Shown here in pieces: positions 46,701 to 59,500 of a stretch of 64,000 bases of DNA. The DNA comes from Antedon mediterranea. Its lineage: Eukaryota > Echinodermata > Crinoidea > Comatulida > Antedonidae. Each line of letters opens with the position of its first letter. Position 1 is the first letter of the stretch. The stretch is from positions 22,748,501 to 22,812,500 of the forward strand of contig NC_092672.1 of NCBI RefSeq assembly GCF_964355755.1, given 5' to 3'. Made by a program: the position numbers and the translations under genes. Under the pieces are notes generated by a model. That model had not been told where the DNA came from. It saw nothing but the letters and a program-made list of their open reading frames with translations, and searched no databases.

Positions 46701-48387
46701 GCTGAAATTACACGACCTAGGTTATTCAAGTTTTTACGCGTGATGACGTCATCACAATAAAAATGTTGACAACTCACGAGAAAGATAATTAATTGAGCAA
46801 GCACATACTAAAATATCTGCAAAAATCGGCCTCAAATAACGGAGATGCGCTCTATTGAATGTGATAACCCACACAAAAAGATAAAAATTACTAATTTTTA
46901 AATTCAAGTGGCCATTTCATGACGTCATACCATTTTGTACGTCTAATATGTATATATATTTATATCTACAACTTATTGGCTTCCATAATAAGTTAAAAAA
47001 ATTGGGGTCACCTGCCATTCTGAAGAGTTATATTCATTTTAAAAAGGCCTTATTTTTTACCATTTTTAGCACTTTTGTACAATTAATGTGTGCATTTTGT
47101 CATTTTTAACGTGCTCGTATAGCGTTATTTTAAGTCGGAATGGACTCAAAGTCGGAGAATGTACTAAGGATTGTGAGTAGAATATGATGTATACATCAAA
47201 TTTTATTTTTTACCCTTTTTAAAAATCGCGTGCGCAAAAATGTGTTTTTGCACAGTAATTTTTTGAAACACGCAAATGGCCTATTTCATGCTCTAAATTG
47301 ATCAAAACTTAAATTTGAGCTTTTTAAAATTTTAATGCGCGATTTCACGCGCATGACCTTGAAACACGCAATTTTTTATTTGCTAATACTTTTACCTTTG
47401 ACCTGAAGTTTACGTGTAGTGAATTTCATTAATATGTGATAATGAATTATGGAGATATGATTGACAATGTGATTTCACAAAATGGCGTATACGCGACGTC
47501 ATGGATGAGTGATCACGCTGAAAAGCTTATTAGGACTAAGTTACAGTATTTGAAAGACATTGTAAAATTTTGGTAATCATTTACATTAAACTTTTTGAGA
47601 TAATTGTTACACAAATTTGTACAGAGAGAAATAAATAATAAGAATAAGAAAAAGAAGAATAAAGATTTCATACAATAACAATAGGTGATCATTTTATTCT
47701 AAATGATCACCTAAAAAGTTGTTAAAAAATAAATTATATGATGATAAAGTAGAATAATTCTAGATTATTGGGGATAAAAGATTTATGATACTATTAAGCA
47801 ATTTCCATACAGTAATAGCCTTATTCAGTTTAATTAAAACTGTATATTTTAATTTTAATATGCAGTTTTTTTTAATTTTTTGTGTTCACATTTATAATTT
47901 TTGAATAAATTTGTAGCTTTACAATCTAATTTTGAAGTGTGCATCCATATCTTTTATGTATTTTTTTTGTAATATTTTCAAACTTTAGCTATCCTTCTAC
48001 TTATGTACAGTATTATTATACCCCAAAAATAAGTGTTAAATCAAGTGTGTGATACACTACATGAAACAGTAGCTGTTATATTGGTTCGATGGGGTTTGCT
48101 ATGTTTTTTGGAGAAAGTTTGTGGGGTTTAGAAATTATTTTAAACCAAAATATGATGTTTACCCCAAAAGTAAGTAAATTAGCAATGATCATACAGTTAT
48201 CATTTTCAACTAGATTTTGATAAATTTGTCTTTTAATACAGTAACAATACATCTACCTTTGTATAACCTCTGTACTTAACATTTTCAGTATGGATCGTCA
48301 CCTTTGCATTATGCTAGTAGAGAGGGACACAAGGATATCTGCCATTTTCTAATTCAAGCCGGATCCAATATCCATCTTGTTGATCAA
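37705..48387 (+). CDS. Ankyrin-repeat protein, first four coding exons (3' end not found)
   Basis: Exons 37705-37767, 38540-38614, 41070-41168 and 48289-48387 all have GT-AG sites and phase 0. The likely start is the ATG at 37717 (MVLHGRLVNLCAKNGLE). The second exon reads GEKTAEEICHFIVSNNAVNI. The third, DGKSALAWAALYGNLNICQI then LVGAGAKVNLQNK, and the fourth, YGSSPLHYASREGHKDICHF then LIQAGSNIHLVDQ, are complete 33-residue ankyrin repeats, one per 99-nt exon. SSPLHYASREGH is a clear ankyrin helix. No further repeat exon, stop codon or other domain was recognised to 64000. In deuterostome invertebrates such repeats often precede Death or Roco domains, but nothing here shows that. Confidence 0.85.
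37855..37935 (+). repeat. LINE 3' tail fragment with TTCAG repeats
   Basis: GATACAATAAAAGTTCAGTTCAGTTCAG resembles the 3' end of a CR1/L2-type element. It lies in the first ankyrin intron. Confidence 0.45.
38810..38905. repeat. 53-bp direct duplication
   Basis: TATATTGTGTGTTTATATCTTA-type sequence followed by TTAGCTGTATGTTAGATGG occurs twice in tandem in the second ankyrin intron. Confidence 0.85.
39840..39970. repeat. Dispersed repeat end with 15-nt G run
   Basis: Fifteen consecutive G at 39909-39923 lie between GGTTCGCGCAAAAGGT and GGTTCGCCCGAACCCC. The sequence ends GGCTACGGGCCTGG, a form seen at ends of degenerate transposon copies. The G tract could form a quadruplex. Confidence 0.5.
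41169..43976. other. Third ankyrin intron, first part; a 140-codon ORF and a small duplication
   Basis: An ORF at 41909-42331 is the longest outside repeats but has no recognised motif or splice context. It lies between AACCGATTAT-rich sequence at 41835-41870 and 42445-42470. Two copies of a 115-bp segment (42838-42890 and 42938-42990, core AACAAACTCGCATGATGAAT) occur in tandem. Confidence 0.4.
43979..44525. mobile_element. 547-bp MITE flanked by TA, ends CCCCTTTCACACCAAAA
   Basis: Left end CCCCTTTCACACCAAAAGC and right end TTTTGGTGTCAAAGGGG are inverted repeats, flanked on both sides by TA, consistent with a TA target-site duplication. Subterminal parts repeat the motif (GGTATGAAAGGT, GGTGTGAAAGGG). 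No transposase. Confidence 0.75.
44620..44940. repeat. 42-46 bp tandem repeat, about seven copies
   Basis: Unit ATCAACTTCTGTAGTTTGGC continues to CATGCTATCCCTCCCTATATAT. Copies vary in the AT tail and one carries an insertion (GCTTTGACC). Confidence 0.95.
45010..45365. repeat. Dispersed repeat (CGTATTTATT family)
   Basis: CCGTATTTATTTGAATAAA at the start and AAACAATAAACACCCTGGGG at the end resemble the reverse complement of the segment at 29500-29640. Confidence 0.5.
45690..45855 (+). repeat. LINE 3' tail fragment with AAATG repeats
   Basis: A GAGGAGCC...GGCTCCTC stem-loop is followed by GAAATAAATAAATGAAATGA. This is a typical 3' end of a non-LTR element; similar AAATAAATGAAATGA occurs near 5785. 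Confidence 0.5.
46161..47712. mobile_element. 1.55-kb element with perfect 12-bp inverted ends AGGTGATCATTT
   Basis: AGGTGATCATTT at 46161 and AAATGATCACCT ending at 47712 are perfect inverted repeats, and the right end is preceded by a direct copy of the same motif near 47683. The interior contains two diverged copies of a roughly 330-bp segment (from about 46490 and 46830). It has no transposase ORF. Confidence 0.6.
46740..46755. promoter_or_regulatory. Perfect 16-bp palindrome containing a CRE core
   Basis: GTGATGACGTCATCAC is a perfect palindrome around TGACGTCA, the consensus for CREB/ATF dimers. It lies within the 46161-47712 element in an ankyrin intron. Use in vivo is unknown. Confidence 0.5.
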
Positions 48388-51300
48388 GTAAGTCATACAA
48401 ACCTATTTATTTAGGTGCATATTGTGATTTTAAAGATATACCACTTTTGTTAAAGATGTTTAATTTTTTTAATAACAAACAATAATATATTTTAATATTA
48501 TAGTTTCATTGAATTAATGTTTACATTTTTCATAGAATCTACAAACTCAAATTGAAGATCTTTAATATAAATGATTCTGTCTGATGTCTTATTGTTGTAC
48601 AGTATTATAGAAAGAATCATTTCCTCTTAGACCTTATCTTTATTCATTATACTTATATTTTAACGATTTACATTACTGTATATGTCGCTATTTTTTATTC
48701 TTAGACATTTTTTTGGCGCATGATCTTAATTGTGGCACTTTTTCTATAAACAATTTCATAGAATTACGATAAGTAATATTAGTAAGGAGATTGACTCAAT
48801 TTTAAATAAAAACCTGTTTAATTTAAATTGATTCCCTTTTTTATTTGTTATAATAATAATGACATGTCTATTTGTATTGATAATGATTGCAAACTATTAT
48901 TATGCCGATGACAGTGCCTTATGGTGGCTCATCATGATCCAATATACATTTTATATACTGTAAACTAGGGCATGTATGCAACCATGATGCAACTATGTTG
49001 CAAGTGGTTGGTTGCAAATAAGTTGTCCTTACACCCACAAAACAGAGTGGGAATTTAAAAGAAAATTTTCAAATATTTAGAATTTCAAAGTAATTTTTAA
49101 TGATTAGACTATCCTTAGTCATGATTTCATTGAGTAGCTTGGTTTACAAATTGATAACTGTATTTCAAATGAAGACTATAATGTTACATGCCAAAAAGCA
49201 ATGAATTCAAGACTGACATTTTTGTACAGGCAGACTAACTTCTTAGACATGCAAAGTAGACACTTTTATGCTCTGCAATAATTCAATGTGTTTTCGACTA
49301 CTGTATGCTACATCAGTCTGGTATTCTGGTTTAACTTCACTCCTCAAAATAAACTGTAACCGTAAATAAAATTGTACAGTTTATTCTTCTCACCCACTAA
49401 CAATCAACCACTAATGAAACAATTAACAGTAGAAAATGTTGAGTTATTTTGGGAAATATTCTGGATTTTTTTTTTCTAATTTGTTGAACTTCAGTTTTAA
49501 TCCTATGTGTGTTTGTCAATTCTCTATGTTTTTCTTCTCTGAGACAAATATGGTACTACATTTTTCGCATGTATGCGCTCATGAACTTTTGTCTGTCCCA
49601 CTTAATAAAGTTGAATTGTCAAGTTTGTTGAATTTAGCCTGGTTAATGTCTGTCCGTTCATTTGTTAATTTAATATTTGTACAAATGTAGGACATACAGT
49701 ATAGGGTCTTTACTTTTTATAGAGTCTATTGAACCTAGTTTGACTGTCTGTCCATCTTTCTGTTCTCATTTTTAACCTTTGGACTTAGGGTATTTAAAAT
49801 GAAAATGCCACCTTCGGTTTTTTGCGAGTGGGAGATGTGGAAATGATAATTTACAACGAGAGTATCTCCCCAATCCCATATTAGAACAAACTAAATTCCC
49901 TTTATCTAATTATAATTTGAGTAGAATATAAAAAATGATAATGAAATATAATGAAACACCTAACTTTTTCTTCAAATATGTTAGATACAGAGATGCTGTA
50001 CTGACAGCTGTAAGTTGCTAACTTTTTTTGTGCAATTGTTGTGTATTAAAATTGATTGGGAAAAAAGAAATCACAAAACATTTTAATCTTTTGTAGTTTA
50101 TTGTAAAGAACATTGTTTTTATTTCATTTTCATAAATAGTAGTATACACTTACATATAAATAGAATTCAGTACCGTAATACTTAAAAACATAGGCGTACA
50201 ATGTTTCAAGCAGTTAAGGTAAGAGGAATCATTGGACAGTATTAAACAGTTTAAATTTAAAAGAAAAAATTAAATTTATTGTATTTTGGTTCTCAAACAA
50301 CAAGTGTTGTTCAGTGACTTTATAGAGATCCTTACTGCTAGCTGCCAAGAAATGTTTTTCTTGGTTCTGTGAGATTTTGTTTAGTACATGTTGTTGTATC
50401 TCTACACATTTCCAAACTCCTTTATTGCTTTATTAATCCTTCTAGCTTCATTTTCATTTTGTTTGTCATTTCTGTCATGGTCTGTTTAATGAATAGGAAA
50501 AAATATACCATTTAGTCACATGATTTATATATTTATACTTTTATTGTACATGAACGTTATTAGTGAAATGAGGTTGGTTATATTTTGTTAACATATGTAC
50601 AAAATTGAACTATGGTGAAATGCATGCAGTACATAATGTTATTATAAAAAATGTTACACTTTTGTACCAGTAACTTCCATAATGAATGAAGGAATGTTGA
50701 ATACTTTGATTTGGATGAGGGTGGGGCTACTGATATTTTTTACCTACCGGTAATAGCTTACTTAAGATTATTTTATTTTTATTTTTTAATTTTAATTTAT
50801 CTATCAACTGACAGATATGAAAACCTCCACTAAAAAGTTGATAAACATGAAACAGTAACATCTTTATCTCATTGTAACATTAAACAACGGAAGCAGGTTA
50901 ATAATACTGCAGTGTAATTCTTTAATATAATAAACAGTATGAATATTATTATTATAAAGTGTTGTACATTAAACAAGCATTGCGGATTGTTTGTATATTA
51001 GAAATATGCACAAAATTAAATTATGACAAAGTGCCGGTTTAACTTGGTAACAACAGTTTCTACTAGGCCGACATTACAATTCCTTAATCTAATAAAACAG
51101 TGCATGAATCTTATAATGAATTAATGCACATTGCACAGGAGGTGGAGGATGGGTAGGGTTAAATGAATTAAGCACAATGGTGGTACTTACCTGACTGAAT
51201 GTTGAATACTGATTGTTGAATGTGTCTCTCCTGGCGGAGGGAAACAACAATTTACAAAAGAATGCCATAACATGTGGAGTAGCGTGATTGTTGTTCACCT

Positions 51301-53398
51301 AGTTGTGTGTGTATGTTATTATAAAATTTATTTTATCAAAATATTAAAACCACTTTAAAAATGAAATAAAAAATGTTTACATGGAACTACATGTAATACA
51401 CAAAACAGTGATATTTATTAGGCCGTCATCCTTTCACCCACTAACAAGTTTTACAATAACAAACCTTTTTTCTCATACTTTCTCTCTCTCTCTCTCTCTC
51501 TGTAAATGTGACTTATCTCCAACTTTCCGTACGGAAAGTCTTACGATTACAAAATTGATGACCGGATGGGCACGGACTGATAATTTTAAAAATGAAAATA
51601 TGTTTTAAGATTAAAATTTACATTTCCATCTGATAATTAAGATACTGTCAGGTTAAAACATTGAAGTATAGATAAGTAAACAAAGATTTTGGTTAAGTTT
51701 AATTTAGTAGTCAAACCATTATTTATCCAACAAGAGTTGGCGGACAAACAAACGTAACTCGAATCCTAGATTTCCAACTTTCAAAACATAACAAATATTC
51801 TAGTGGTTAAACTGTTGTTATGTTTGGTAATGTATTACATTATTGAAAGCTATATTAGTGGTTAATTGTTGTTATAAATGTGTCATTTTAACAGAACAAA
51901 TACTAAGAGATACATTATAGCATTTATGTTATAAGACTTCAGTTAATAGAAGTCCTATTTTGATATTTGTGTCTTTTTTGGTTTTCATTAATTCTAAAAG
52001 CAAGTAATATAATTTAAAATACAAATTGCAGAGTTGTAAAATAAATGTTTCAAACATGCAGTTGCAAATAAAAAAAAGGCAAATTACTAAAAATAATGAC
52101 AATGCTATGCTATGGGTGGCTGGATCTCAATGGAAATAAAGTAAGCAAAAAGCTAAAGTAAAAGTTAAAACAGCCAGACATTTTAATATAGATATCTTCT
52201 CTATTGTTTGTGTGTAAATGGACATTTATTTATGTTTTGTTAATATTTTTTAATTATATGTCAGTCACATATTTTCCATCCTCGTTTTTAGTGTAGGACA
52301 TTAAAACTGCATTCATTGTCATGTTTTCTGAGCTTTCAAAGCCTGTTCTTTAATATCAGTTCAAACTGGAAAACAACATCCTGGTTGAATATTCTAGCAC
52401 TCGAATATTGTTCAATGTTTTTAATGTCTTGATTTGTGGTGAAAGGAATGTTTGATAGTTGGTCTTAACAGTGGCAGATCCAGAGGGAGAAAGTAAAGTA
52501 CTTTCAATTCATTAATTAAAACACATTGTTTCAGCGCCGTGCTAATTTAGTCTTTATTAGAGGTTGCCATTGCTGTTGCTGTCATCACACAAAATTATTG
52601 TTATGGGTGTTTTGCTAAGTGGTATGACACATGTTCTTTTGCTGTCTAGCTAGATAATTCTGAAGAATATTATCAGCCTAGACAAAGAGCGCACAGGAGA
52701 AATATTTGAATACTCATTTAACCAAGCGATTCCTATACTGTAATTTGAAAACAGTCCTGATAGTCTCTCCAAAACATTGGAGAATTTGTGTGTTTGAAAA
52801 CTACTGAAAAGATGTTCAATTGCATTTTTTGATGACTATAAACCCTGCAACCAGTGCATCAGCAGAGCGAGAAAATTTAGCTCTAGAGACTGTAAAAAAT
52901 TATCTTTGAGGTACCATAATGGAAGATCGACTAAATGCATTGTTATTGATGTTTGTTCATCAGGACATTAAACTTAATTACGATGTCATTTAAGTATGTG
53001 AATATGTATCCCCGCTGGATGAAGTATGTAGGCCTATTTTTATTTATTAAATTTACAGCATTGTTATTACATGTTATTGTTAAGATAATAAAATTAATAA
53101 GCAGTATAGAGATTCAGCCACTGATTACCACAGCATTGTCATTTTTTATTGAAGTCGCGTCATTTTTTAAAAGTAGTTAATAGGCAGCTTTCGAAACACA
53201 CAACGCGGTGATTATCGAGATGCGAAAGACTGTGAAATCCTACTGCGTATGCGAGAGCAAAGCCAGTTTGTTCGGCCTGCTCATCACGAGACGAGATTTG
53301 GCTGATTTGGAAGACACAAGACTTGTACTACTGATTGTATTTTATTTAGAAAGATATTTAAGAACTGTTGTGTGATGACAATGTGTTATTAAATTTCC
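48388..53398. other. Long non-coding stretch after the last ankyrin exon found
   Basis: I searched for a further 99-nt ankyrin exon in phase 0 and found none. A (TC)n microsatellite lies at about 51480-51500. The short ORFs show no domains. Confidence 0.4.
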
Positions 53399-53710
53399 TA
53401 CCAAGGAACACATATTTGGAACAATTTAACAGACTATATAAAACAATCCCCCACTTTAAGTTTGTTTAAACAGAGATTAAAGCAATATTATAACAATAGA
53501 AATATTTAAGTTAAGTAAATCACATTATGTTATTTTGGTCTGTTCCTTTTGTTTGTTCTAATTGTTTGATCTTTTTGTTAGGGTTACATGCTTAAGCACT
53601 TGTGCTTATTTTGTATCCCATTCCATTATCTTATTATTTGTATTGTATTTGTATATGTATTTATTTTGATTATGGAATAAAAATGTCGATGAATTGAATT
53701 GAATTGAATT
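53399..53710 (+). mobile_element. 3' end of a non-LTR retrotransposon
   Basis: The 36-codon reading YQGTHIWNNLTDYIKQSPTL then SLFKQRLKQYYNNRNI, stop TAA at 53507-53509, is the typical C-terminal tail of CR1/L2-type reverse transcriptases (IWN.LP..I....SL..FK..L). A 3' UTR and a GAATT repeat tail at about 53690-53710 follow. It is 5'-truncated. Confidence 0.8.
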
Positions 53711-54030
53711 GAAATTAGACCCTAGTAGTAGGGAAATGCGATCATCATCATGAATCATGGTGATGGCAGGTGCTTTGGTATTAGCGATCCTGTGACAATG
53801 ACCTGATCGCGTTTTCATAAAATTGAAACAGTTTATAATTCGTGATGCGAAAGGCATGTAAACGGTATCCATGGTTGACTGACTTCCGCGTCTCGCGTCG
53901 CCACTTCGAAAGCTCACTATTGCCATACCGGAAGTACCTTTATCAGGGAATTCCCCCAGATGGTCACATTGAACGTGTGTTTACAAGCGGAAAAAGTAGA
54001 CTACGATCTTTTTACCAATTGTTAACACGC

Positions 54031-54220
54031 TATGGGAGTGTCATTTCCGGCCAACTATAGGTGCCATTTATCATAAATTTTACGTGCGAGAATACAATTT
54101 CCAACCGTCTGGGGGTGTCATTTAACAAAATTTGCTTCACCACAGGTCCCACCTGTGCCTCATGTACTTGATGACTGGTTGCGTCCCCTCTCCCCTTTAC
54201 TAGAAGGCTGGATCCGCCCT
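54031..54220. repeat. Dispersed repeat, copy 2 of a pair (other at 35795)
   Basis: Shares AGGTGCCATTTATCAT, TTTTACGTGCGAGA and GGATCCGCCC with the copy at 35795-36126, in the same orientation. Confidence 0.65.
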
Positions 54221-56111
54221 TGTTTATGATGAGCAACAATGCCTGTTTTCTGTGTGGTGTAATTAAAAAGAAGTAAATATGATTGCAACTTCATTCTCCT
54301 TGTACCTCCTTTTACACCCCTTGAAAATAAATTACATAAATGAATAATTAAATATCAAAATGAATAATTATAAACATAATGTAAGTCCATCATGTACTTC
54401 ATATTTCATATCATAAAACGCTACCACAGGCACTAATAATAGAATTAGAAGCCAGGCATATACAGTAGGCACATTGGTGGGCTAGTTTGTCCTGTCACAT
54501 CTGGACCGAATCGTCCTGAATTCAACTAGTTATAGTAGCCTAGGCAGTAAGTAACGTAATGCTAAACATAACCTAGTGTTAATTACATGCATTAGGTGTT
54601 TCAAGCTTATTTTTGGCAAGATCGGCGTACATGAGTTAGAAACATGAACAAACCATACTTACCACCGATTCGAAGTTTGAAATGTGCGCTGAGCACATGC
54701 TATCTCTCAATATTTGCTAGCAATGACTTCTTAAGTGATTTGATTTTGACGCAAGATTTATCGAATGCAGCATTTGACAATTTGCAAATAAATTGGTCTA
54801 AAAACACATTTTTCGCAAAAATGTGCCATTCTAACATCGATTAATAAATAAAAGGAACTAAAAGGTGTCCCAGCTCTAACAGCGCTAGCGGTTTTATTAT
54901 ATTAGGAGAAGATAGAGTAAATAGGCTTAATTGGTTATTGATTAGGCCAAATAAAACCTCCTTTTTAAAAAACTTTTTTTTGTAAAGTTGCCCAAGAAAC
55001 ACCACTGAGAAGATCATTTTTTACTTTTATAACTTAATTGCTAAATTGTGTGTGCGGCCAAATATTATTTGAAAGGTGTTAAACTTCTAGACTGGTATTT
55101 TGTTTGGATATCATAGATGAAACTACCCCTACAGCATCGCAAAGAAGAATAATAATAGTTTTGAAGACTTTTTTTTTTAATTATGATTTTATATCATTAA
55201 GTATGTCACGGCAACATTGCCAGTGGGTTTGGTGTGTTGTGGAGGGTGGACTCAAGACAAGAATAATATACATATAAAACACTATAATATTATATGTCCA
55301 GATTATCTACAGGTGAATTATCTTCATGAGTCCATTTCCAATTTTACGTCGAAATACAGTACTCTTTGTTCATGTCACTCCCATATTTCCACTCCATCTT
55401 ATCCATAATTTCTTCGGTGATTTCTCTGATGTTTTCTAAGCTTAATCTAATTAATTTGCCACTTCTCTATTCTCAAGTGGCACTGTAACACAGACAAATA
55501 TTACCGTAGTATACAGTTCATTTACGGTACCCTATAACATTCATTAGACCAACAATCTATTTTATAAATATAACTATTTACTTACAATGCAGCCTCGTAC
55601 GCAAATCCCAATTTCATTGTCGTATGGTGACAATGCTCACTCGCTCCACGTTGTCTACAAAAAGACTGTATGCGCTACTCCGCAGTCTACACAAAACCTC
55701 GTTATTCAAATAATTTGCTCATTACCATAATTATAGTGATCACCTGTTGGATTATTATTATTTTGTGACAAAGTAGTCAAATTTTGAAAAGCATATTTCA
55801 CAGTTTAAACTTTTTAATCAAAAATACTATGTAGAAATGTTGTCATCAGTGACTTAACTATCAATACTGTGCAACTCCTTTTCATAACTTTCTCAGTTGG
55901 GTTCACTTCCAGGATTCAACATTTTTTTAAATTACTACTTTTCTGAAATATGGTGAGGGACCTAAATGATGTATCTCTACAAAACATTAAAGACCCCCAC
56001 CCTGCATTGAGTAACTCTTTTAGAACAATTCTGTCCTTAACATTTCATAGTATGCAAATACAGGTTCCTGGCAAAGCAGCATAAAAGTGGACGTAGTTGT
56101 GCAAACATTAA
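54221..56111. other. Non-coding stretch
   Basis: No exons, RNA genes or element termini recognised. Confidence 0.35.
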
Positions 56112-56582
56112 GGAGGTTTCGCAACACGGTTATGTCACACAAAATTATTCGTTTTCATAAGCCAGTACAAATCTGTTTCGCATGGCAACAAAATATTGAG
56201 GGCGCCATCCAAAATCTGACTGCTGTAAATTTGAATGAAATGCAGGTACATGTTTCAATGGTTGCCTATAGGCCTAGTGTAGCGAGAGAGGACTTTAAAA
56301 ACTGCTATTTATCAAAATTGACTTGGCATTTTTACTAAATTACTTTCAATAAATTATCTATAATTATATTATAATCATGAATCATTTTTTATTCAATGCA
56401 AAGCGTGCAAAATAGATAAAAAACTATGACTGGTGATTTTAAGCTATACTCGTTTTTTAGTTACGAATATGACTGGTGATATTCGTCAACACAATTACGC
56501 TTTACGAATATCAGCTCAAAAGTTTAACAAATGTATGACCTATCCGTTTTCGTTATCGTATTCGTAAGGTTGCGAAACCTCC
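56112..56582. mobile_element. 471-bp MITE with GGAGGTTTCGCAAC inverted ends
   Basis: GGAGGTTTCGCAAC at 56112-56125 and GTTGCGAAACCTCC at 56569-56582 are perfect 14-bp inverted repeats. The interior repeats ATGACTGGTGAT and TTACGAATAT motifs. The short ORF over its left half is incidental. Confidence 0.75.
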
Positions 56583-59500
56583 ATATTATTGGTGCCATCA
56601 TATATCAACATCTTTATAGGCTATGTAGAATCTGTAGCAAAACTAGCATCGATATGGCTTTTACTTTTTCCAATACTATAAAATGAAAATAGAGAATATT
56701 TAATATTCTTAATGAATCACAGGATCAAGTGTAAAATTGTATTCAGAGATTTATGGAAAATTATGGTTTCAATTAATGTTTACCCAATTTGTAATAATAA
56801 CGCTATTAAACAAAATAGGGTGAAGTTTGAACAACTTAGTGTATAAGTCCTTTTTATACTGTATTCTAATTGATACTATTGTACCACGTCATAATGTTAG
56901 CAAACTCCCTGCTTTGTAGCCATACTACAGTTTTTTCATGAACATTTTCTGATTTTTGTAATACCAATATAAACATGGTCAATTTATTTCATCTAATAGA
57001 GATCAATGAAAAAATTAAATAGAGATCTAAAACAACAGATGATCACATTTGTTGATTTTAAATTGTCTGCTTTACGGCATATTTAACTGTCTACTGACTG
57101 CATATTTAAACATTGATGATTGTTAGAATTCAAATTATTCTGCACTCAGATCTTTAAATCACTGGTGCTTATACTTGTACATATACTTTACAGTGGAAAC
57201 AGGATGCTAATTTGTCAACTTATATTATCTCTAAAATACTTTGATAACAAGTAGTATATCAACACTGAAATATTATGAAGAGGGAAGCTTGAATCATTCC
57301 AAAATAGGGATAGGCTGCTGTGTAGTGTTCATATGACATGTTCAGTTTTGAAATTCACTAGTAAATAATAAAACCTTACTTTCTGTCTATAATAGCATTA
57401 CTCGTAATCATCATTAGCAAGTAAGGAGAAAAGAGGGACTTACACCTTCATTTTAAAATTAGTTTGTCATATATCTATATATATACAGCCATGAAAAATA
57501 GGAATACCAATACCCAAAAATACAACAAGATGGGATTTGTAATTTAATGAATAGAGCACGCAAACAGACAGAAAACATTTTTGTTTTTGGTTATGCATTT
57601 TGTTTAATACAATTCAATACCCACATTCTGGATTTCTGTAGTACATTTATCTTTTCAGTTCATATTTTATGCATACAAAATTGAGAACCACCAATTCATC
57701 ACCATTTCCACTTACATTAAAGCAATAATTAGTATTATAGTATTTTGTTATGATGAACTATTATAATTTTATTTAAAGCAATTTCAGATAAAAGCTATGC
57801 ATAGAAATCTTTTGAATTGCAATAAATAAACACATGACCTTTTTCTACGACAATTAAAAAAAGCATTATAGTGAACAAAAACTATGATTGTATTGTTTTT
57901 CTTGAAAAATCAGTAGATCAGAAATATTTAAAAAACAATGATTAAAATGAAGTTGCAACAATTTGAATATCATTTATTAGTAGGAATGTACAAAAGCCCT
58001 AAACTCATACTTACAGTGAGAGCTCACACATTTCATTTTACATACACATGCACTTGAAAATGAAAGTTACACAATGATGACACATTATCTTCAAAACAAA
58101 TGTAAATGTACTTTACATTAATTGTTTCTCCACTTAACTGTTTTCATAGTCACATTATTATCATTTATATGGGACTGTTTTGTACTACAATACTTTATGC
58201 TGTTATCAAAATGACTTTATACTATACTGCAATATTTACATCGATCTTCCTTTCTGGTGAAGTAGACCCTATCATAGAGGCTTACACTATGTATATCAAG
58301 GTCTGCTCGCCCTAATTTGGCCAACATTTTCGGCCGCTATAAATGTATTGGCCACGAAACATTAATTACATTACTCAAAATTTGCGCCACCTTAATTCTG
58401 TAGTATTTGTCCATAGTATTTCAAGAACGAATTCTGCTCATTATAATATTTTTAATTCATTTCCACGTCTGTTCATAACTTGCCTCCAAATGTTAAAGAT
58501 AGTCTAGTTTTTTCCCTTTCTTCATTTATATATTCACTTAAGAAAAACTTGCCTCAAATACCTGTCTGAACTCAATGAAATGTGAAATGTTATTTTAAAC
58601 TGTTTTTCTTTATTTAAGTTTATTTAATTTTTACACTTTAGGGGTGTCATACTTTATTTCATCGTTCACACCAACAGTTGATTGAATGTAATGTTTAAAT
58701 ATTATCTACTCAACAAAAATATGTTCCATTTGTATAATGTATAGTAATAAATTAATAAACCTTACATTATTCTTTCTTTGCGCATCTAAATACCTTATAA
58801 AGTATGAATACACATGTGGTTGATAACCACAATAAAATAAAATATAGATAATTCTAATTGGTACACATACTGGCCCACATCTTTCTGTTTCACTACATCA
58901 TACTGGTCCTGCCAGTTGAATCTATTTCTACAGAGCAATCTCACTATTTAAACAAATTCCGAAACTTATTTAAAAGGTGAGATTCTATGGTGTTTTCTGT
59001 CTGCAAATAACTTTCTGAATTCCAATAATTCAGACAACAATGAATAAAAATATACAAGAAATAATTTTTACTGTAAAAAAAGACTTTCTGAGATAACAGT
59101 TTTAATTATTGTTCTTTCTTCATAAAATGATATTTTCTAAATTGATATTCTATTTAATAATTTAAGAAATAAAGATTTATTATCAATTATTTTTGTTTAA
59201 AAATCACAAACATTTCAGTGAACAAAAAATGTATAATTTTCCATGAGCCTTCGTTGTACAGCAGCAGCCGACAAACATACACACTAATCAAACAATTGTC
59301 ATCTATATACACCCCATTCGGCAAAAATATTTACCATAGAGAAAGGATTGTTTTGACCATTATTCAATGATATGATGGTAATTATACTTGGCCTCTATGT
59401 TGACAGCCAAAACACAGTTATTGTTTATTGAACATAGGTCTTACAAACTTAATGTCTGCATACTGTACATATCTCAAAGACCCTCTGTGCACATGCCCAG

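Noticed and set aside
51520-51606. Shared NFKNENMF reading at 51.6 kb and 60.4 kb as a repeated exon
   Set aside because: The match is limited to an AT-rich TTTTAAAAATGAAAA tract, and flanks do not align.
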